A stretch of 64,000 nt of DNA from an uncultured Chryseobacterium sp. (lineage in GTDB: Bacteria; Bacteroidota; Bacteroidia; Flavobacteriales; Weeksellaceae). The DNA lies in assembly GCA_913778275.1 (NCBI GenBank), contig CAJYWN010000005.1, positions 62,001 to 126,000 of the forward strand, given 5' to 3'. Below the pieces are notes generated by a model. It worked only from the letters and a program-made list of their open reading frames with translations, searched no databases and was not told the DNA's origin. Both the position numbers and the translations under genes were made by a program. This document shows positions 16,059 through 25,369 of this stretch, in pieces (within the stretch, counting starts at the first letter, position 1; the number at the start of each line of letters is the position of its first letter).

Positions 16059-17372
16059 TTGAATATTACTATTGTAGGAACAGGTTATGTAGGATTAGTC
16101 ACAGGAACGACTTTGGCAGAACTTGGAAATTCAGTATACTGTGTAGATATTGATGAAAAAAAAGTAGAGGGAATGAAAAACGGCATAGTTCCCATTTATG
16201 AGCCGAATCTTGAAGAAATGTTTTTGAGAAACATCCAGTCTGAAAGATTATTTTTCACGACCGATTTAAAAGAAGCATTAGACAAAAGTGAGGTAATCTA
16301 TCTTGCTTTGCCCACTCCTCCCGGAGGAGACGGATCTGCCGACCTTTCTTATGTCCTGAAGGTCGCCAATGATATCGGAGAAATGATGACGAATTATAAA
16401 GTCATTGTTAACAAAAGTACCGTTCCTGTAGGTACAGCTGATAAAGTAAGGGAAGTAATTGAATCGAAAACAACAATTCCTTTTGATGTGGTTTCCAATC
16501 CAGAATTTCTGAGAGAAGGTTTTGCGGTTGAAGATTCTATGAATCCTTCCAGAGTAGTTGTGGGTTCCAGCTCGGAAAAAGCAAAGGACATTATGGCAAA
16601 AATTTATCAGCCTTTTACCAATACGGGCGTTCCTATTATTTTTATGGATGAAAAATCATCGGAGCTAACAAAATATGCAGCCAATTCATTTCTTGCCGTA
16701 AAAATTACATTCATGAATGAAATTGCCAACTACTGTGAAAAAGTAGGTGCTGATGTAGACAAAGTGCGTTTGGGAATGGGAAGCGATGACAGAATTGGGC
16801 ACCGTTTCCTGTTTCCGGGAATAGGATATGGCGGAAGCTGCTTTCCAAAAGATGTAAAAGCACTGATAAAATCCGGAAAAAATGAGGAATTTGATTTTCA
16901 GATCCTGGAAGCTACAGAAAAAGTAAACGCAGCCCAAAAAGTAATTCTCGTAGGAGAAATTGAGAAATATTTCGGCGGAAATATAGAAGGAAAAACAATT
17001 GCCATGTGGGGATTGGCATTTAAAGCAAATACCGACGATATCCGCGAAGCATCTTCTCTCGATAATATTTCTATTTTATTAGAGAAAGGCGCAAAAATTG
17101 TAGCGTATGATTCCGTTGCAGAAAATAATGTAAAAAAACTTCTGGGAGATAAAATTCAGTTTGCCAAAACCATGTATGAGGCAGTGGAAAATGCAGATGC
17201 TTTATTCATTGCAACCGAATGGCCGGAGTTTAAAAATCCGAATTTTGAACTGATGGCAAAAAAAATGAACAACAAAGCTGTTTTTGACGGAAGGAATATG
17301 TATCCACTGGAGATTCCTGAGCAAAACGGATTCTATTATAAGAGTATTGGCCGCAAAACCATTATAAACTAA
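16059..17372 (+). CDS. ugd: UDP-glucose 6-dehydrogenase
   Basis: Oxidises UDP-glucose to UDP-glucuronate with two NAD+ for polysaccharide synthesis; cytoplasmic, 437 residues. NAD-binding N-domain begins at once (NITIVGTGYVGLVTG), the central UDP-sugar dehydrogenase domain follows, and the catalytic Cys261 lies in YGGSCFPKDVKAL; the C-domain carries AFKANTDDIREASS. The start is a TTG (16059-16061): no ATG or GTG lies in frame nearby and the family N-terminus begins exactly here. It opens a compact operon with rfbB (5 nt later) and rfbA. UDP-glucuronate or a derivative is therefore likely a component of the surface glycan made by the following genes. The enzyme could prefer a related UDP-sugar. 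Confidence 0.94.
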   Translation: MNITIVGTGYVGLVTGTTLAELGNSVYCVDIDEKKVEGMKNGIVPIYEPNLEEMFLRNIQSERLFFTTDLKEALDKSEVIYLALPTPPGGDGSADLSYVLKVANDIGEMMTNYKVIVNKSTVPVGTADKVREVIESKTTIPFDVVSNPEFLREGFAVEDSMNPSRVVVGSSSEKAKDIMAKIYQPFTNTGVPIIFMDEKSSELTKYAANSFLAVKITFMNEIANYCEKVGADVDKVRLGMGSDDRIGHRFLFPGIGYGGSCFPKDVKALIKSGKNEEFDFQILEATEKVNAAQKVILVGEIEKYFGGNIEGKTIAMWGLAFKANTDDIREASSLDNISILLEKGAKIVAYDSVAENNVKKLLGDKIQFAKTMYEAVENADALFIATEWPEFKNPNFELMAKKMNNKAVFDGRNMYPLEIPEQNGFYYKSIGRKTIIN

Positions 17373-17377
17373 AAAGA

Positions 17378-18457
17378 ATGAAAAATATAATCATTACAGG
17401 CGGAGCCGGATTTATCGGCTCACATGTTGTAAGAGAATTTGTTAAGAACAACCCCGGGATTACCATCATCAATCTCGATGCCCTTACTTATGCAGGAAAT
17501 CTTGAAAACCTGAAAGATATAGAAAATGAGGCGAATTATATTTTCGAAAAGGCAGACATTACCGATCCTGAAGAATTAAGAACAGTTTTTGAAAAATATA
17601 ATCCGGATGCCGTTATACATTTGGCAGCAGAGAGCCATGTAGACAGAAGCATCACGGATCCTATGGCATTTATAAATACCAATGTAAACGGGACCGCAAA
17701 TCTTTTAAATTTATGCAAGGAATTCTGGACACTTAATCCGGATCATACCCATGGAAGATTCCCGGCTGAAGAAAGAAAAAACCTTTTCTATCATATTTCC
17801 ACCGACGAAGTCTATGGAAGTTTAGGCGAAACAGGTTTCTTTTTGGAAACCACACCCTACGATCCGCAGTCTCCTTATTCTGCTTCAAAGGCAGCATCTG
17901 ATCATTTGGTAAGGGCTTACGGAAACACCTATGGAATGCCTTTCATGGTATCCAACTGCTCAAACAACTATGGACCGAATCATTTTCCGGAAAAATTAAT
18001 TCCTCTTTGTATCTCCAATATTATTAATGAAAAACCTTTACCGATCTACGGTGATGGTAAATATACAAGAGACTGGCTTTTTGTTATAGACCACGCAAAA
18101 GCAATCCACCAGATTTTCAATGAAGCAAAAACGGGGGAAACTTACAATATCGGAGGATTCAACGAGTGGCAGAATATTGATTTGGTGAAGGAATTAATCA
18201 GACAAATGGATGCAAAATTAGGAAGACCTGAAGGATATTCTGAAAAGCTGATCACCTTTGTAAAAGACAGACCGGGTCATGATAAGCGCTATGCCATCGA
18301 TGCTACCAAGCTTAATAAAGATCTGGGCTGGAAGCCATCCGTTACTTTTGAGGAAGGGCTGGCCAAAACCATCGACTGGTATCTTGAAAATAAGGAATGG
18401 CTGGAAAACGTGACAAGCGGAGATTACCAGAAGTATTACGAAAAACAATATCACTAA
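17378..18457 (+). CDS. rfbB: dTDP-glucose 4,6-dehydratase
   Basis: Converts dTDP-glucose to dTDP-4-keto-6-deoxyglucose; 359 residues, extended short-chain dehydrogenase fold. NAD site [11 protein letters not shown] (residues 8-18), the STDEVYGS motif carrying the Thr-Asp-Glu active site (about 143-150), and catalytic Tyr167/Lys171 (YSASK). The segment [12 protein letters not shown] is also diagnostic. It lies between ugd and rfbA with gaps of 5 and 10 nt. The rhamnose genes rfbC and rfbD are not in this window; the keto sugar is more likely used by WecE encoded at 26001-27143. Confidence 0.96.
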   Translation: MKNIIITGGAGFIGSHVVREFVKNNPGITIINLDALTYAGNLENLKDIENEANYIFEKADITDPEELRTVFEKYNPDAVIHLAAESHVDRSITDPMAFINTNVNGTANLLNLCKEFWTLNPDHTHGRFPAEERKNLFYHISTDEVYGSLGETGFFLETTPYDPQSPYSASKAASDHLVRAYGNTYGMPFMVSNCSNNYGPNHFPEKLIPLCISNIINEKPLPIYGDGKYTRDWLFVIDHAKAIHQIFNEAKTGETYNIGGFNEWQNIDLVKELIRQMDAKLGRPEGYSEKLITFVKDRPGHDKRYAIDATKLNKDLGWKPSVTFEEGLAKTIDWYLENKEWLENVTSGDYQKYYEKQYH

Positions 18458-18467
18458 ACACAAAACA

Positions 18468-19331
18468 ATGAAAGGTATTATTTTAGCAGGAGGCTCAGGA
18501 ACAAGACTCTATCCGCTTACCATTGCAGTCAGCAAACAACTGATGCCTATTTATGACAAACCGATGATTTATTATCCGCTGTCAACTCTTTTATTGGCTG
18601 GAATTCAGGATATCCTGATTATTACAACACCCCATGATCAGGAAGGTTTTATAAAGCTTCTCGGTGATGGTTCCCAGATAGGATGTAATATTGAATATGT
18701 AGTACAACCAAGCCCGGACGGATTGGCGCAGGCATTTATTCTGGGAGATCGCTTCATCGGCAATGACGCCGCAGCACTGGTTTTAGGAGATAATATTTTC
18801 TATGGTTCCGAAATGGGCACTTTGCTTAAAAATAAAACCAACCCGGAAGGCGGAGTCGTTTTCGCTTACCATGTTTCAGATCCTGAAAGATATGGCGTTG
18901 TAGAATTTGATGATGATTTTAAAGCAGTTTCCATTGAAGAAAAGCCACTGACACCAAAATCCAATTATGCTGTTCCGGGATTGTACTTTTATGATAATGA
19001 AGTTGTTGAGATCGCAAAAAACATTCAGCCTTCTGCAAGAGGCGAGCTTGAAATCACCGATGTCAATAATGTTTATCTTAAAAAAGGAAAGCTTGAAGTA
19101 GGCGTTTTAGACAGAGGCACTGCGTGGCTGGATACCGGAACTTTTGATTCGCTTAATGATGCTTCGGAATTTGTACGGGTGATTGAAAAAAGACAGGGAT
19201 TCAAGATCGGATGTATTGAAGAGATTGCTTTCAGAAATAAATTTATCAATGAAGAAAAACTTCTGGAAACTGCAGTAAAATATGGAAAAAGCGGCTATGG
19301 CGAATATTTGAAACAGCTGGTTTTAAAATAA
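18468..19331 (+). CDS. rfbA: Glucose-1-phosphate thymidylyltransferase
   Basis: Makes dTDP-glucose from glucose-1-phosphate and dTTP, the first step toward dTDP-deoxysugars; 287 residues, the family length. The nucleotide-binding [11 protein letters not shown] (residues 8-18), the [19 protein letters not shown] segment, and [10 protein letters not shown] are all typical. Last gene of ugd-rfbB-rfbA; a 174-bp gap with its own promoter box precedes the ABC exporter. Confidence 0.96.
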   Translation: MKGIILAGGSGTRLYPLTIAVSKQLMPIYDKPMIYYPLSTLLLAGIQDILIITTPHDQEGFIKLLGDGSQIGCNIEYVVQPSPDGLAQAFILGDRFIGNDAAALVLGDNIFYGSEMGTLLKNKTNPEGGVVFAYHVSDPERYGVVEFDDDFKAVSIEEKPLTPKSNYAVPGLYFYDNEVVEIAKNIQPSARGELEITDVNNVYLKKGKLEVGVLDRGTAWLDTGTFDSLNDASEFVRVIEKRQGFKIGCIEEIAFRNKFINEEKLLETAVKYGKSGYGEYLKQLVLK

Positions 19332-19480
19332 CAAAAGCTGAAAAATAAAAAACAACAGCATTTATTAACCAAAATTATGGCATTGCACAACAAATCCTAA
19401 TATATCAGCTGTAGCCTTTAATTTTTTTAACCGAATAATAATTTTTTAAGAATAAATATACAAGATATAAGAAAATAATA

Positions 19481-19488
19481 TAAATTTG
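19481..19488 (+). promoter_or_regulatory. -7 promoter box before the ABC exporter genes
   Basis: TAAATTTG, 17 nt before the permease ATG, in the 174-bp gap after rfbA. It suggests a separate transcript for the long gene run that begins here. No standard-spaced TTG seen. Confidence 0.45.
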
Positions 19489-19505
19489 CAACAAAGAATA
19501 CACAA

Positions 19506-20354
19506 ATGAATGAACCACAAAAAAAGTGGACCGAAATAATTGAAGCCAGACATTCCCTGTTTGACTTAAAATTAAGAGAGGTATGGAATTACAAAGATCT
19601 TGTTTACATGTTTGTAAAAAGAGATTTCATATCCAGTTTTAAACAGACGATTTTAGGTCCCATCTGGTTTTTTATAAACCCGATTCTTACTACCATTACC
19701 TTCCTCATCGTTTTTGGCAAAATTGCAGGATTACCTACTAATGGTGCTCCGCCTTTGCTATTTTATCTTTCCGGAGTAACACTTTGGAACTATTTTTCAT
19801 CCTGCCTTTTGGGTACATCTTCCACGTTCGTGGGAAATGCCGGCATTTTCGGAAAAGTATATTTTCCAAGGCTTGTAACACCCATTTCCATTGTCATTTC
19901 AAACCTGATGCGCTTCGGAGTTCAGTTCCTGTTATTCCTGATCGTTTGGGGATATTATCTTTCACAAGGAGAAATTCACCCGAACATATGGATTATTATG
20001 ACTCCATTCCTTATTGTCCTGATGGCGCTTTTTGCCTTAGGAACAGGGATGATTTTTTCTTCACTTACCACAAAATACAAAGACCTCAGCATGCTGCTTG
20101 GATTTGGTGTAAACCTGTATATGTACTCTACTCCTGTTATCTATCCCACTTCGGCATTACCCGGTTTTTTTAAAAAGCTGGCTTTTTATAATCCTTTAAC
20201 GGGAATTTTTGAGTGTTTTAAATATGCTTGGCTCGGATCAGGAGATTTCTCACCTGTGATGCTTGCCATAAGTACGTGTATGATTCTTTTACTTTTGATA
20301 ACAGGTACCCTTATTTTCAATAAGGTGGAAAAATCTTTTATGGACACTGTTTAA
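19506..20354 (+). CDS. wzm: Polysaccharide ABC exporter, permease subunit (Wzm type)
   Basis: Inner-membrane subunit that moves a lipid-linked polysaccharide across the cytoplasmic membrane. 282 residues with an N-terminal cytoplasmic helix followed by about six membrane segments; the family is shown by FVKRDFISSFKQTILGPIWF (about residues 37-56) and by the YNPLTGIFECFKYAWLG region near the C-terminus. The partner ATPase is encoded 30 nt downstream. Presence of this pair, and absence of Wzx/Wzy, point to ABC-dependent export of a finished chain. Confidence 0.9.
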   Translation: MNEPQKKWTEIIEARHSLFDLKLREVWNYKDLVYMFVKRDFISSFKQTILGPIWFFINPILTTITFLIVFGKIAGLPTNGAPPLLFYLSGVTLWNYFSSCLLGTSSTFVGNAGIFGKVYFPRLVTPISIVISNLMRFGVQFLLFLIVWGYYLSQGEIHPNIWIIMTPFLIVLMALFALGTGMIFSSLTTKYKDLSMLLGFGVNLYMYSTPVIYPTSALPGFFKKLAFYNPLTGIFECFKYAWLGSGDFSPVMLAISTCMILLLLITGTLIFNKVEKSFMDTV

Positions 20355-20384
20355 AAAATTTATTAACATCCCAATTCTATAATC

Positions 20385-21620
20385 ATGCTGGCTTTAAAAG
20401 CAGAAAATATATCAAAGCAATACAGATTAGGACAGGTAGGCACCGGGACACTATCTCATGACCTCAACCGTATGTGGTACAAAATCAGAGGGAAAGAGGA
20501 TCCATATCTGAAGATCGGAGAAGTAAATGACAGAGCTGTAAAAGGAGAATCCGAATATGTATGGTCTCTGCAGGACATTAATTTTGAAATCGAACAGGGT
20601 GATGCCGTCGGTATTATCGGCAGGAACGGCGCCGGTAAATCTACCCTTTTGAAATTATTAAGCAAAGTCACCAAACCTACAACCGGAAAAATATATACCC
20701 GTGGAAGAATTGCATCATTGCTGGAAGTAGGAACAGGATTTCATCCTGAAATGACAGGCCGTGAAAATGTGTTTCTAAATGGAGCTATTCTCGGAATGAC
20801 CAGAAAAGAAATCAGCAGAAAATTTGATGAAATTGTGGATTTCTCCGGTGTAGAAAGATATATTGACACTCCCGTAAAAAGATATTCTTCCGGAATGTAC
20901 GTGCGTCTTGCTTTTGCTGTTGCTGCCCATCTTGAATCGGAAATTCTTATTGTGGATGAAGTTTTGGCAGTGGGTGATGCAGAGTTTCAAAAAAAGTGCC
21001 TGGGGAAAATGGGTGATGTCACGAAAGGAGAAGGGAGAACCGTGCTTTTTGTAAGCCATAACATGACAGCCGTGAAGCAACTTTGTGCATCCGGAATGCT
21101 GATGAAAAACGGTAAGATAGCCCATCGGGGAAATATCAACAGTGTATTGGAAAATTATATTATCAATGAGCTGTCCCCTAATATTGAATTTAGATATATA
21201 GAAGACCTTAGCAAAAAAGCCCAGATTAAAAAAGTGAGAGTCTATAACAATAAATCTGTAGAGACAACAGAATTTGGCCACAATGAAGATATTAATCTTG
21301 ATATAAGCTTCATTAACCGGGATGTAAATAAAGGAATCAGAGTAAACATTGCCATTTTAGATAAATTTGAAAATGTAATATTCATTACAAGAAAAGTTTT
21401 CGAAGAAAAAAATGAAAATAATTTTACTATAAAAATAGAAGGCGGCAAATTAATCCCGAATACTTATGTGCTTTCGCTGGCAATAGATACCCCTTCAGTA
21501 GAACTTTATGATGTTATAGAGGGAGGTATCCAGCTTAATATTATCGAAACGGGACATGAAAATTTTCTTGCCGGTGACACAGACAATGGGATCATAACCC
21601 CTCCTGTAATATGGATGTAA
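20385..21620 (+). CDS. wzt: Polysaccharide ABC exporter, ATPase with C-terminal carbohydrate-binding domain (Wzt type)
   Basis: ATPase subunit of the O-antigen/capsule exporter, 411 residues. Walker A GRNGAGKST at residues 79-87 (Lys85), signature YSSGMYVRLAFA, Walker B ILIVDEVLAVGD and the switch His in FVSHNM. Residues about 250-411 form an extra beta-rich domain as in Wzt proteins that recognise a modified chain end before export. That extension predicts a terminal, non-reducing-end modification as the export signal; which gene here adds it is unknown. The 3' end overlaps a possible start of the next gene, suggesting coupling. Confidence 0.9.
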   Translation: MLALKAENISKQYRLGQVGTGTLSHDLNRMWYKIRGKEDPYLKIGEVNDRAVKGESEYVWSLQDINFEIEQGDAVGIIGRNGAGKSTLLKLLSKVTKPTTGKIYTRGRIASLLEVGTGFHPEMTGRENVFLNGAILGMTRKEISRKFDEIVDFSGVERYIDTPVKRYSSGMYVRLAFAVAAHLESEILIVDEVLAVGDAEFQKKCLGKMGDVTKGEGRTVLFVSHNMTAVKQLCASGMLMKNGKIAHRGNINSVLENYIINELSPNIEFRYIEDLSKKAQIKKVRVYNNKSVETTEFGHNEDINLDISFINRDVNKGIRVNIAILDKFENVIFITRKVFEEKNENNFTIKIEGGKLIPNTYVLSLAIDTPSVELYDVIEGGIQLNIIETGHENFLAGDTDNGIITPPVIWM

Positions 21621-21625
21621 CAGCA

Positions 21626-22933
21626 ATGAATAGAAAAAATGTATTGATACTTTCAACAGGTGATGTAAACGGCGCATATGAAGCCGCTTATAAAGTTGCC
21701 CATATTATCAAAAATATGGGGCATAACGTCGTCATGTGTGTAAAGCATAAGACAAAGAATGAAAATTTCATAAAACCATACAGGCATTCTCTTTCATCAG
21801 CAAAGCCTAATCTAATGATGAGGATTGTTAATAAGATCAGAAATAAGATCAGTCCTGTACATCCATCAAAAGTGATCAGTACAGACAGCAAATATTCTTT
21901 CTTCAGCAAAAACGAATCATCAGAAAATATCCATGTTGAAAGCATGCTGAAAACCGCTGGCTTTACACCTGATTTTATTTTTACAGGAATGACAGTTGAT
22001 TTTCTCAACAGCACAGATCTGCTCAACATATATAGTGCTACCAAAGCAAAAATATACAATATCACGGTAGATATGAATCATTTTACAGGAGGATGCCATT
22101 ATTCCTGGGGATGTGAAGGCTACATTAAAGGATGTGATGAATACTGTCCTGCAATTACAAAAGAAGACGAAAAAATAACGGCCAAAAATAATTTTGAAAA
22201 GAAATATGAAAATGCTCAAAAAGGCAATTTTCAAATTATTGCTGGCTCAGGATTAACATTACTGCAGGCCCAGCATTCAAAAATATATAAAAGTCAGAAA
22301 ACAATATATAATATTAATAGCCTGATTGACACAAAACTGCTTAACCGTAAAAATAGATCTATTGCCAAAAAAGTATTTTCCCTATCCCATGACAGCTTTT
22401 ATATTTTAACAGGTGCCCAAAATATGGAAGACCCAAGAAAAGGATTTTCTTATCTTCTACAGGCTCTTGAAATGTTAGACAGAGAACTGCCGTTGGAAAA
22501 GAAAGAAAAAATAGTTCTATTAGTGGTTTCTAATAGTGTAAATGAAGAATTTAACAGCGTTACCTTCAAAAAACAGAAAATAGATTACATAAAAGATTAC
22601 AGATTATTATCCTTGTTATATCAGGCTGCTGATCTTTTTATCAACTCATCTATTGAAGATTCAGGTCCGATGATGGTATCCGAAGCTCTCGCATGTGGAA
22701 CGCCTGTCGTTGGCTTTGATACAGGAATTCTTATGAACATGGTTATAGATGATTACAATGGTTATAAAGCTCCCGTAACGGACAGCAGGAAACTGGCAGA
22801 CGGGATAAGAAAAGTATTTGAACTCAATAAAGATGCTTTTGAAAATTTTTCTACAAATGCCGTAAAGCAGGTTGAAGAATTTTCATCTTATGAATATGCT
22901 GAAGAAATTTTCAAGCAAATTCTTGAACAATAA
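21626..22933 (+). CDS. Glycosyltransferase family 4 with Cys-rich insert
   Basis: Retaining GT-B glycosyltransferase, about 435 residues, transferring a sugar from a nucleotide donor. The ATG at 21626 gives the usual start MNRKNVLILSTGD; another ATG at 21611 overlaps the wzt end. The C-domain has INSSIEDSGPMMVSEALACG, with the GT4 Glu (SEALACG). Around residues 150-175 is a cysteine motif, GGCHYSWGCEGYIKGCDEYC, found in a subset of GT4 enzymes and possibly structural or metal-binding. Sugar specificity cannot be read. Base composition becomes noticeably more AT-rich from here to about 25.4 kb. Confidence 0.86.
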   Translation: MNRKNVLILSTGDVNGAYEAAYKVAHIIKNMGHNVVMCVKHKTKNENFIKPYRHSLSSAKPNLMMRIVNKIRNKISPVHPSKVISTDSKYSFFSKNESSENIHVESMLKTAGFTPDFIFTGMTVDFLNSTDLLNIYSATKAKIYNITVDMNHFTGGCHYSWGCEGYIKGCDEYCPAITKEDEKITAKNNFEKKYENAQKGNFQIIAGSGLTLLQAQHSKIYKSQKTIYNINSLIDTKLLNRKNRSIAKKVFSLSHDSFYILTGAQNMEDPRKGFSYLLQALEMLDRELPLEKKEKIVLLVVSNSVNEEFNSVTFKKQKIDYIKDYRLLSLLYQAADLFINSSIEDSGPMMVSEALACGTPVVGFDTGILMNMVIDDYNGYKAPVTDSRKLADGIRKVFELNKDAFENFSTNAVKQVEEFSSYEYAEEIFKQILEQ

Positions 22934-22937
22934 GAGT

Positions 22938-23756
22938 ATGAAAAAGGTATTAATTTTCGGAGCTAATAGTTTACTTACAGCGCATCTTCTAAAACAACAT
23001 TCGGAAGATAATGTTTCTGTTGTTTATCATAGCAAGCCATCCCGATTGACAGATAAAAACTATCCGCTTTCTGATTTTAAGAAAATTGATCAGAATCAGG
23101 ATGTTGTATACATTTTAAGCGCCCTGATATCCAACGATACTGAACAGCTGGATAATATAGTAAATATTAACATCCTCCTTATTAAAAATATTACAGAACA
23201 CTTTGCGAATTCTAAAATAGTATATTTTTCGAGTGTTGCTGTATATGATGGAATACAGAATGGTAAGATAGATCATTCGACTATTCCATCACCATCATCA
23301 TTATATGGATTAAGTAAGCTTTTTGCCGAAAAAATAGTTGAAAGATGTTCAAAATATGCTATTCTCAGAATTTCATCGATATATGGCTCATCGATGAAAG
23401 AAAATACTTTTTTACCGAAAATTGTTGCTGCCGCAATAGAAGACAATACAATCGATCTTTTAGGAAATGGTGATAGAAAGCAAAACTATATTCATGCAGC
23501 GGATGTTGCTCATTTGGCAAAAAAACTATCGCTTGAAGATAAAAATAAAATCATATTGGCCATATCACCCAATAATCATACGAATCTTGAAATTGCTGAC
23601 TTTATCAGGGAGCTGACAGGCTGTGAAATTACCTTTCACGGTAAAGACTTTTCAAGATCTATAGAATATTTTGAAAATGACCTTACTGTTAGCAGTCATG
23701 CATTTACATCAATAAAACAAGGGTTAAAAGAACTGATAGAATGGAAAAGAAAATAG
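22938..23756 (+). CDS. NAD-dependent epimerase/dehydratase-like protein with a degenerate nucleotide-binding loop
   Basis: Extended short-chain dehydrogenase fold, 272 residues from the ATG at 22938, which opens the Rossmann strand MKKVLIFGAN; an in-frame start further up lies inside the previous gene. The active-site Tyr-x3-Lys is present (YGLSK), preceded by the catalytic Ser in VYFSSVAVYD. The glycine loop reads GANSLLTAHLL instead of the usual GxxGxxG, so two of three glycines are missing and cofactor binding may be altered. The HAADVAHLAKK segment is typical of sugar epimerases. It overlaps the following ATP-grasp gene by 16 nt. Probable role: making or modifying a nucleotide sugar or attached group; substrate unknown. 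Confidence 0.75.
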   Translation: MKKVLIFGANSLLTAHLLKQHSEDNVSVVYHSKPSRLTDKNYPLSDFKKIDQNQDVVYILSALISNDTEQLDNIVNINILLIKNITEHFANSKIVYFSSVAVYDGIQNGKIDHSTIPSPSSLYGLSKLFAEKIVERCSKYAILRISSIYGSSMKENTFLPKIVAAAIEDNTIDLLGNGDRKQNYIHAADVAHLAKKLSLEDKNKIILAISPNNHTNLEIADFIRELTGCEITFHGKDFSRSIEYFENDLTVSSHAFTSIKQGLKELIEWKRK

Positions 23757-24721
23757 TTTTAGTTACAGGGATCGGAGGAAATGTTGGCCAGGGAATTTTG
23801 AGAAACATAAAAAAAACTCAATTTCCCATAAAGATTATTGGCTGTAACGTCACTGATTTTTCTGCCGGTAATTATCTCTGTGATACCTTCCACAAAGTTC
23901 CTTATGCAGTGGATGAGGATTATATCTCCGCCATTAATTCCATCGTAGAAAATGAAAAGGTTGACCTGATAATTCCTTCCACGGATTATGAGGTTTATTA
24001 TCTTTCTTTATACCATAATAAGCTGAAGGCAAACGCAGTTGTAAGCGCCCTGGAAACTTCAAAAAATTATTTGGATAAATATTTAACATTTCTGCATCAT
24101 AAAAAAAACAATCTCCCATTTGCCGAGTCCTATTTACCTGATGACTATGAAAAAGGGAAATTTGAAAATTATATTATAAAGCCACGGGAAGGCCGAGGAT
24201 CAAGAGGAATTCATATCAACCCTTCCGACATCAAATCTTTTGATGACAGTTATATAGTGCAGGAATTAGTAACAGGAAAGGAAATTACTACCGCTTTTTA
24301 CGTTTCAAAAGAAAAAAAGTTACATGGATTTATTACCCTTGAGCGAAAATTAGAAAATGGTGCTACAAACCAATGTTTTGTAAACCGTATATATGATGAG
24401 CAGCTTCAGAATATTTTAGAAAAAATGATTTCCTGCAATCATTTTATAGGAAGCGCAAATCTTCAGTCTATGGTAAGGAACAACGGAGAAATTGTTCCTT
24501 TTGAGGTTAATTGCAGAATATCCGGAACCAATTCTATTCGTTCCAATTTTGGCTTCGAAGATGTGAAATATACTTTAGAAGAACATTTATACCAGATTTC
24601 TCCTTCTGAACCAAATATTACCGATGGTAGCGCCATAAGAATTATGATGGATATTATTTACCCCCAAAACATCAATATTAGCGAATTAAAAGACAACTCA
24701 TCACAACATTATATTTTTTAA
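23741..24721 (+). CDS. ATP-grasp enzyme (carbamoyl-phosphate-synthase-like)
   Basis: 326 residues. An N-terminal Rossmann-like pre-ATP-grasp domain (VLVTGIGGNVGQGILRNIKK) is followed by the ATP-grasp fold: the nucleotide-binding IIKPREGRGSRGIHI (about residues 145-160), VQELVTGKEIT, and the metal-binding end IVPFEVNCRISGTN. Such enzymes activate a carboxylate by phosphorylation and join it to an amine or similar group. It overlaps the epimerase-like gene before it and abuts the HAD gene after it (stop and start adjacent), so the three are probably one functional set. A plausible role is adding an amide-linked acid or amino acid to a sugar, which is inference from family and context. Confidence 0.78.
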   Translation: MEKKIVLVTGIGGNVGQGILRNIKKTQFPIKIIGCNVTDFSAGNYLCDTFHKVPYAVDEDYISAINSIVENEKVDLIIPSTDYEVYYLSLYHNKLKANAVVSALETSKNYLDKYLTFLHHKKNNLPFAESYLPDDYEKGKFENYIIKPREGRGSRGIHINPSDIKSFDDSYIVQELVTGKEITTAFYVSKEKKLHGFITLERKLENGATNQCFVNRIYDEQLQNILEKMISCNHFIGSANLQSMVRNNGEIVPFEVNCRISGTNSIRSNFGFEDVKYTLEEHLYQISPSEPNITDGSAIRIMMDIIYPQNINISELKDNSSQHYIF

Positions 24722-25369
24722 ATGAGCAAAATAACCCGAATAATACTTTTTGATGCAGCCAATACGCTAATTTACAAGCCTGCCTTGTTTCATAAAATAC
24801 AAAGCGTCCTGGCAAAGTATTCTTATGAAATTGAAGAATCAAAACTTCAGTATCACCATAAGCTTTTATCGGAAATTATAAACTTTCCCGACAGAACATC
24901 AAAAGAATTTTACAGAGAATTCAACACAGAACTGTTGCTATCGCTTGGTATTATTCCTTCAGAAGAAATATTAAATGAAATTTTTACTGCATGCTCATAT
25001 TTAGAATGGAAAGCTTTTGATGACTTATCCATATTGCATGAACTTCCTGCAGAGAGAGCCGTTTTGTCTAATTTCAACAGTAATTTAGATAAGATACTTG
25101 ATCAGTTGGTAGGTAAGGACATCTTTTCGGAAATAATAATTTCTGAGAATGAAAATTGTAGAAAACCCTCTTTAGCGTTTTATGAATTAGCTCTAAAAAA
25201 ATTAAATGTGAAAGCAGAAGAAGTTCTTTATATCGGAGACTCTTTAAAACTGGATATAATTCCTGCCAAAAAACTGGGTTTCAAAACTTTATTAATTGAC
25301 AGACAAAATATATTTTCCAGCTTTACGGATAGAATCAGCAATATGAAAGATAGTATTAATTATTTATGA
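24722..25369 (+). CDS. HAD-superfamily hydrolase lacking the second motif-I Asp
   Basis: 215 residues. Motif I is FDAANTL with nucleophile Asp11, but the residue two places on, the general acid/base Asp of phosphatases, is Ala13. Motif II (AVLSNFN), motif III Lys (CRKPSLAFYE) and motif IV (LYIGDSLKLDIIPAKKLG) are present, and an alpha-helical cap lies between about residues 20 and 110 (subfamily I). Several HAD members of the HDHD3/REG-2 kind also read D-A-A. It begins directly at the ATP-grasp stop and overlaps the acyltransferase start by 4 nt. It may dephosphorylate a sugar or acyl phosphate, or be a poor enzyme with another role. Confidence 0.78.
   Translation: MSKITRIILFDAANTLIYKPALFHKIQSVLAKYSYEIEESKLQYHHKLLSEIINFPDRTSKEFYREFNTELLLSLGIIPSEEILNEIFTACSYLEWKAFDDLSILHELPAERAVLSNFNSNLDKILDQLVGKDIFSEIIISENENCRKPSLAFYELALKKLNVKAEEVLYIGDSLKLDIIPAKKLGFKTLLIDRQNIFSSFTDRISNMKDSINYL

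Noticed and set aside
16059..19331. dTDP-rhamnose operon
   Set aside because: Only rfbB and rfbA are present; no rfbC or rfbD in the window, and wecE offers a better use for the intermediate.
19332..19505. Possible terminator (AGCTG/CAGC) after rfbA
   Set aside because: Stem too short and no T run; not called.
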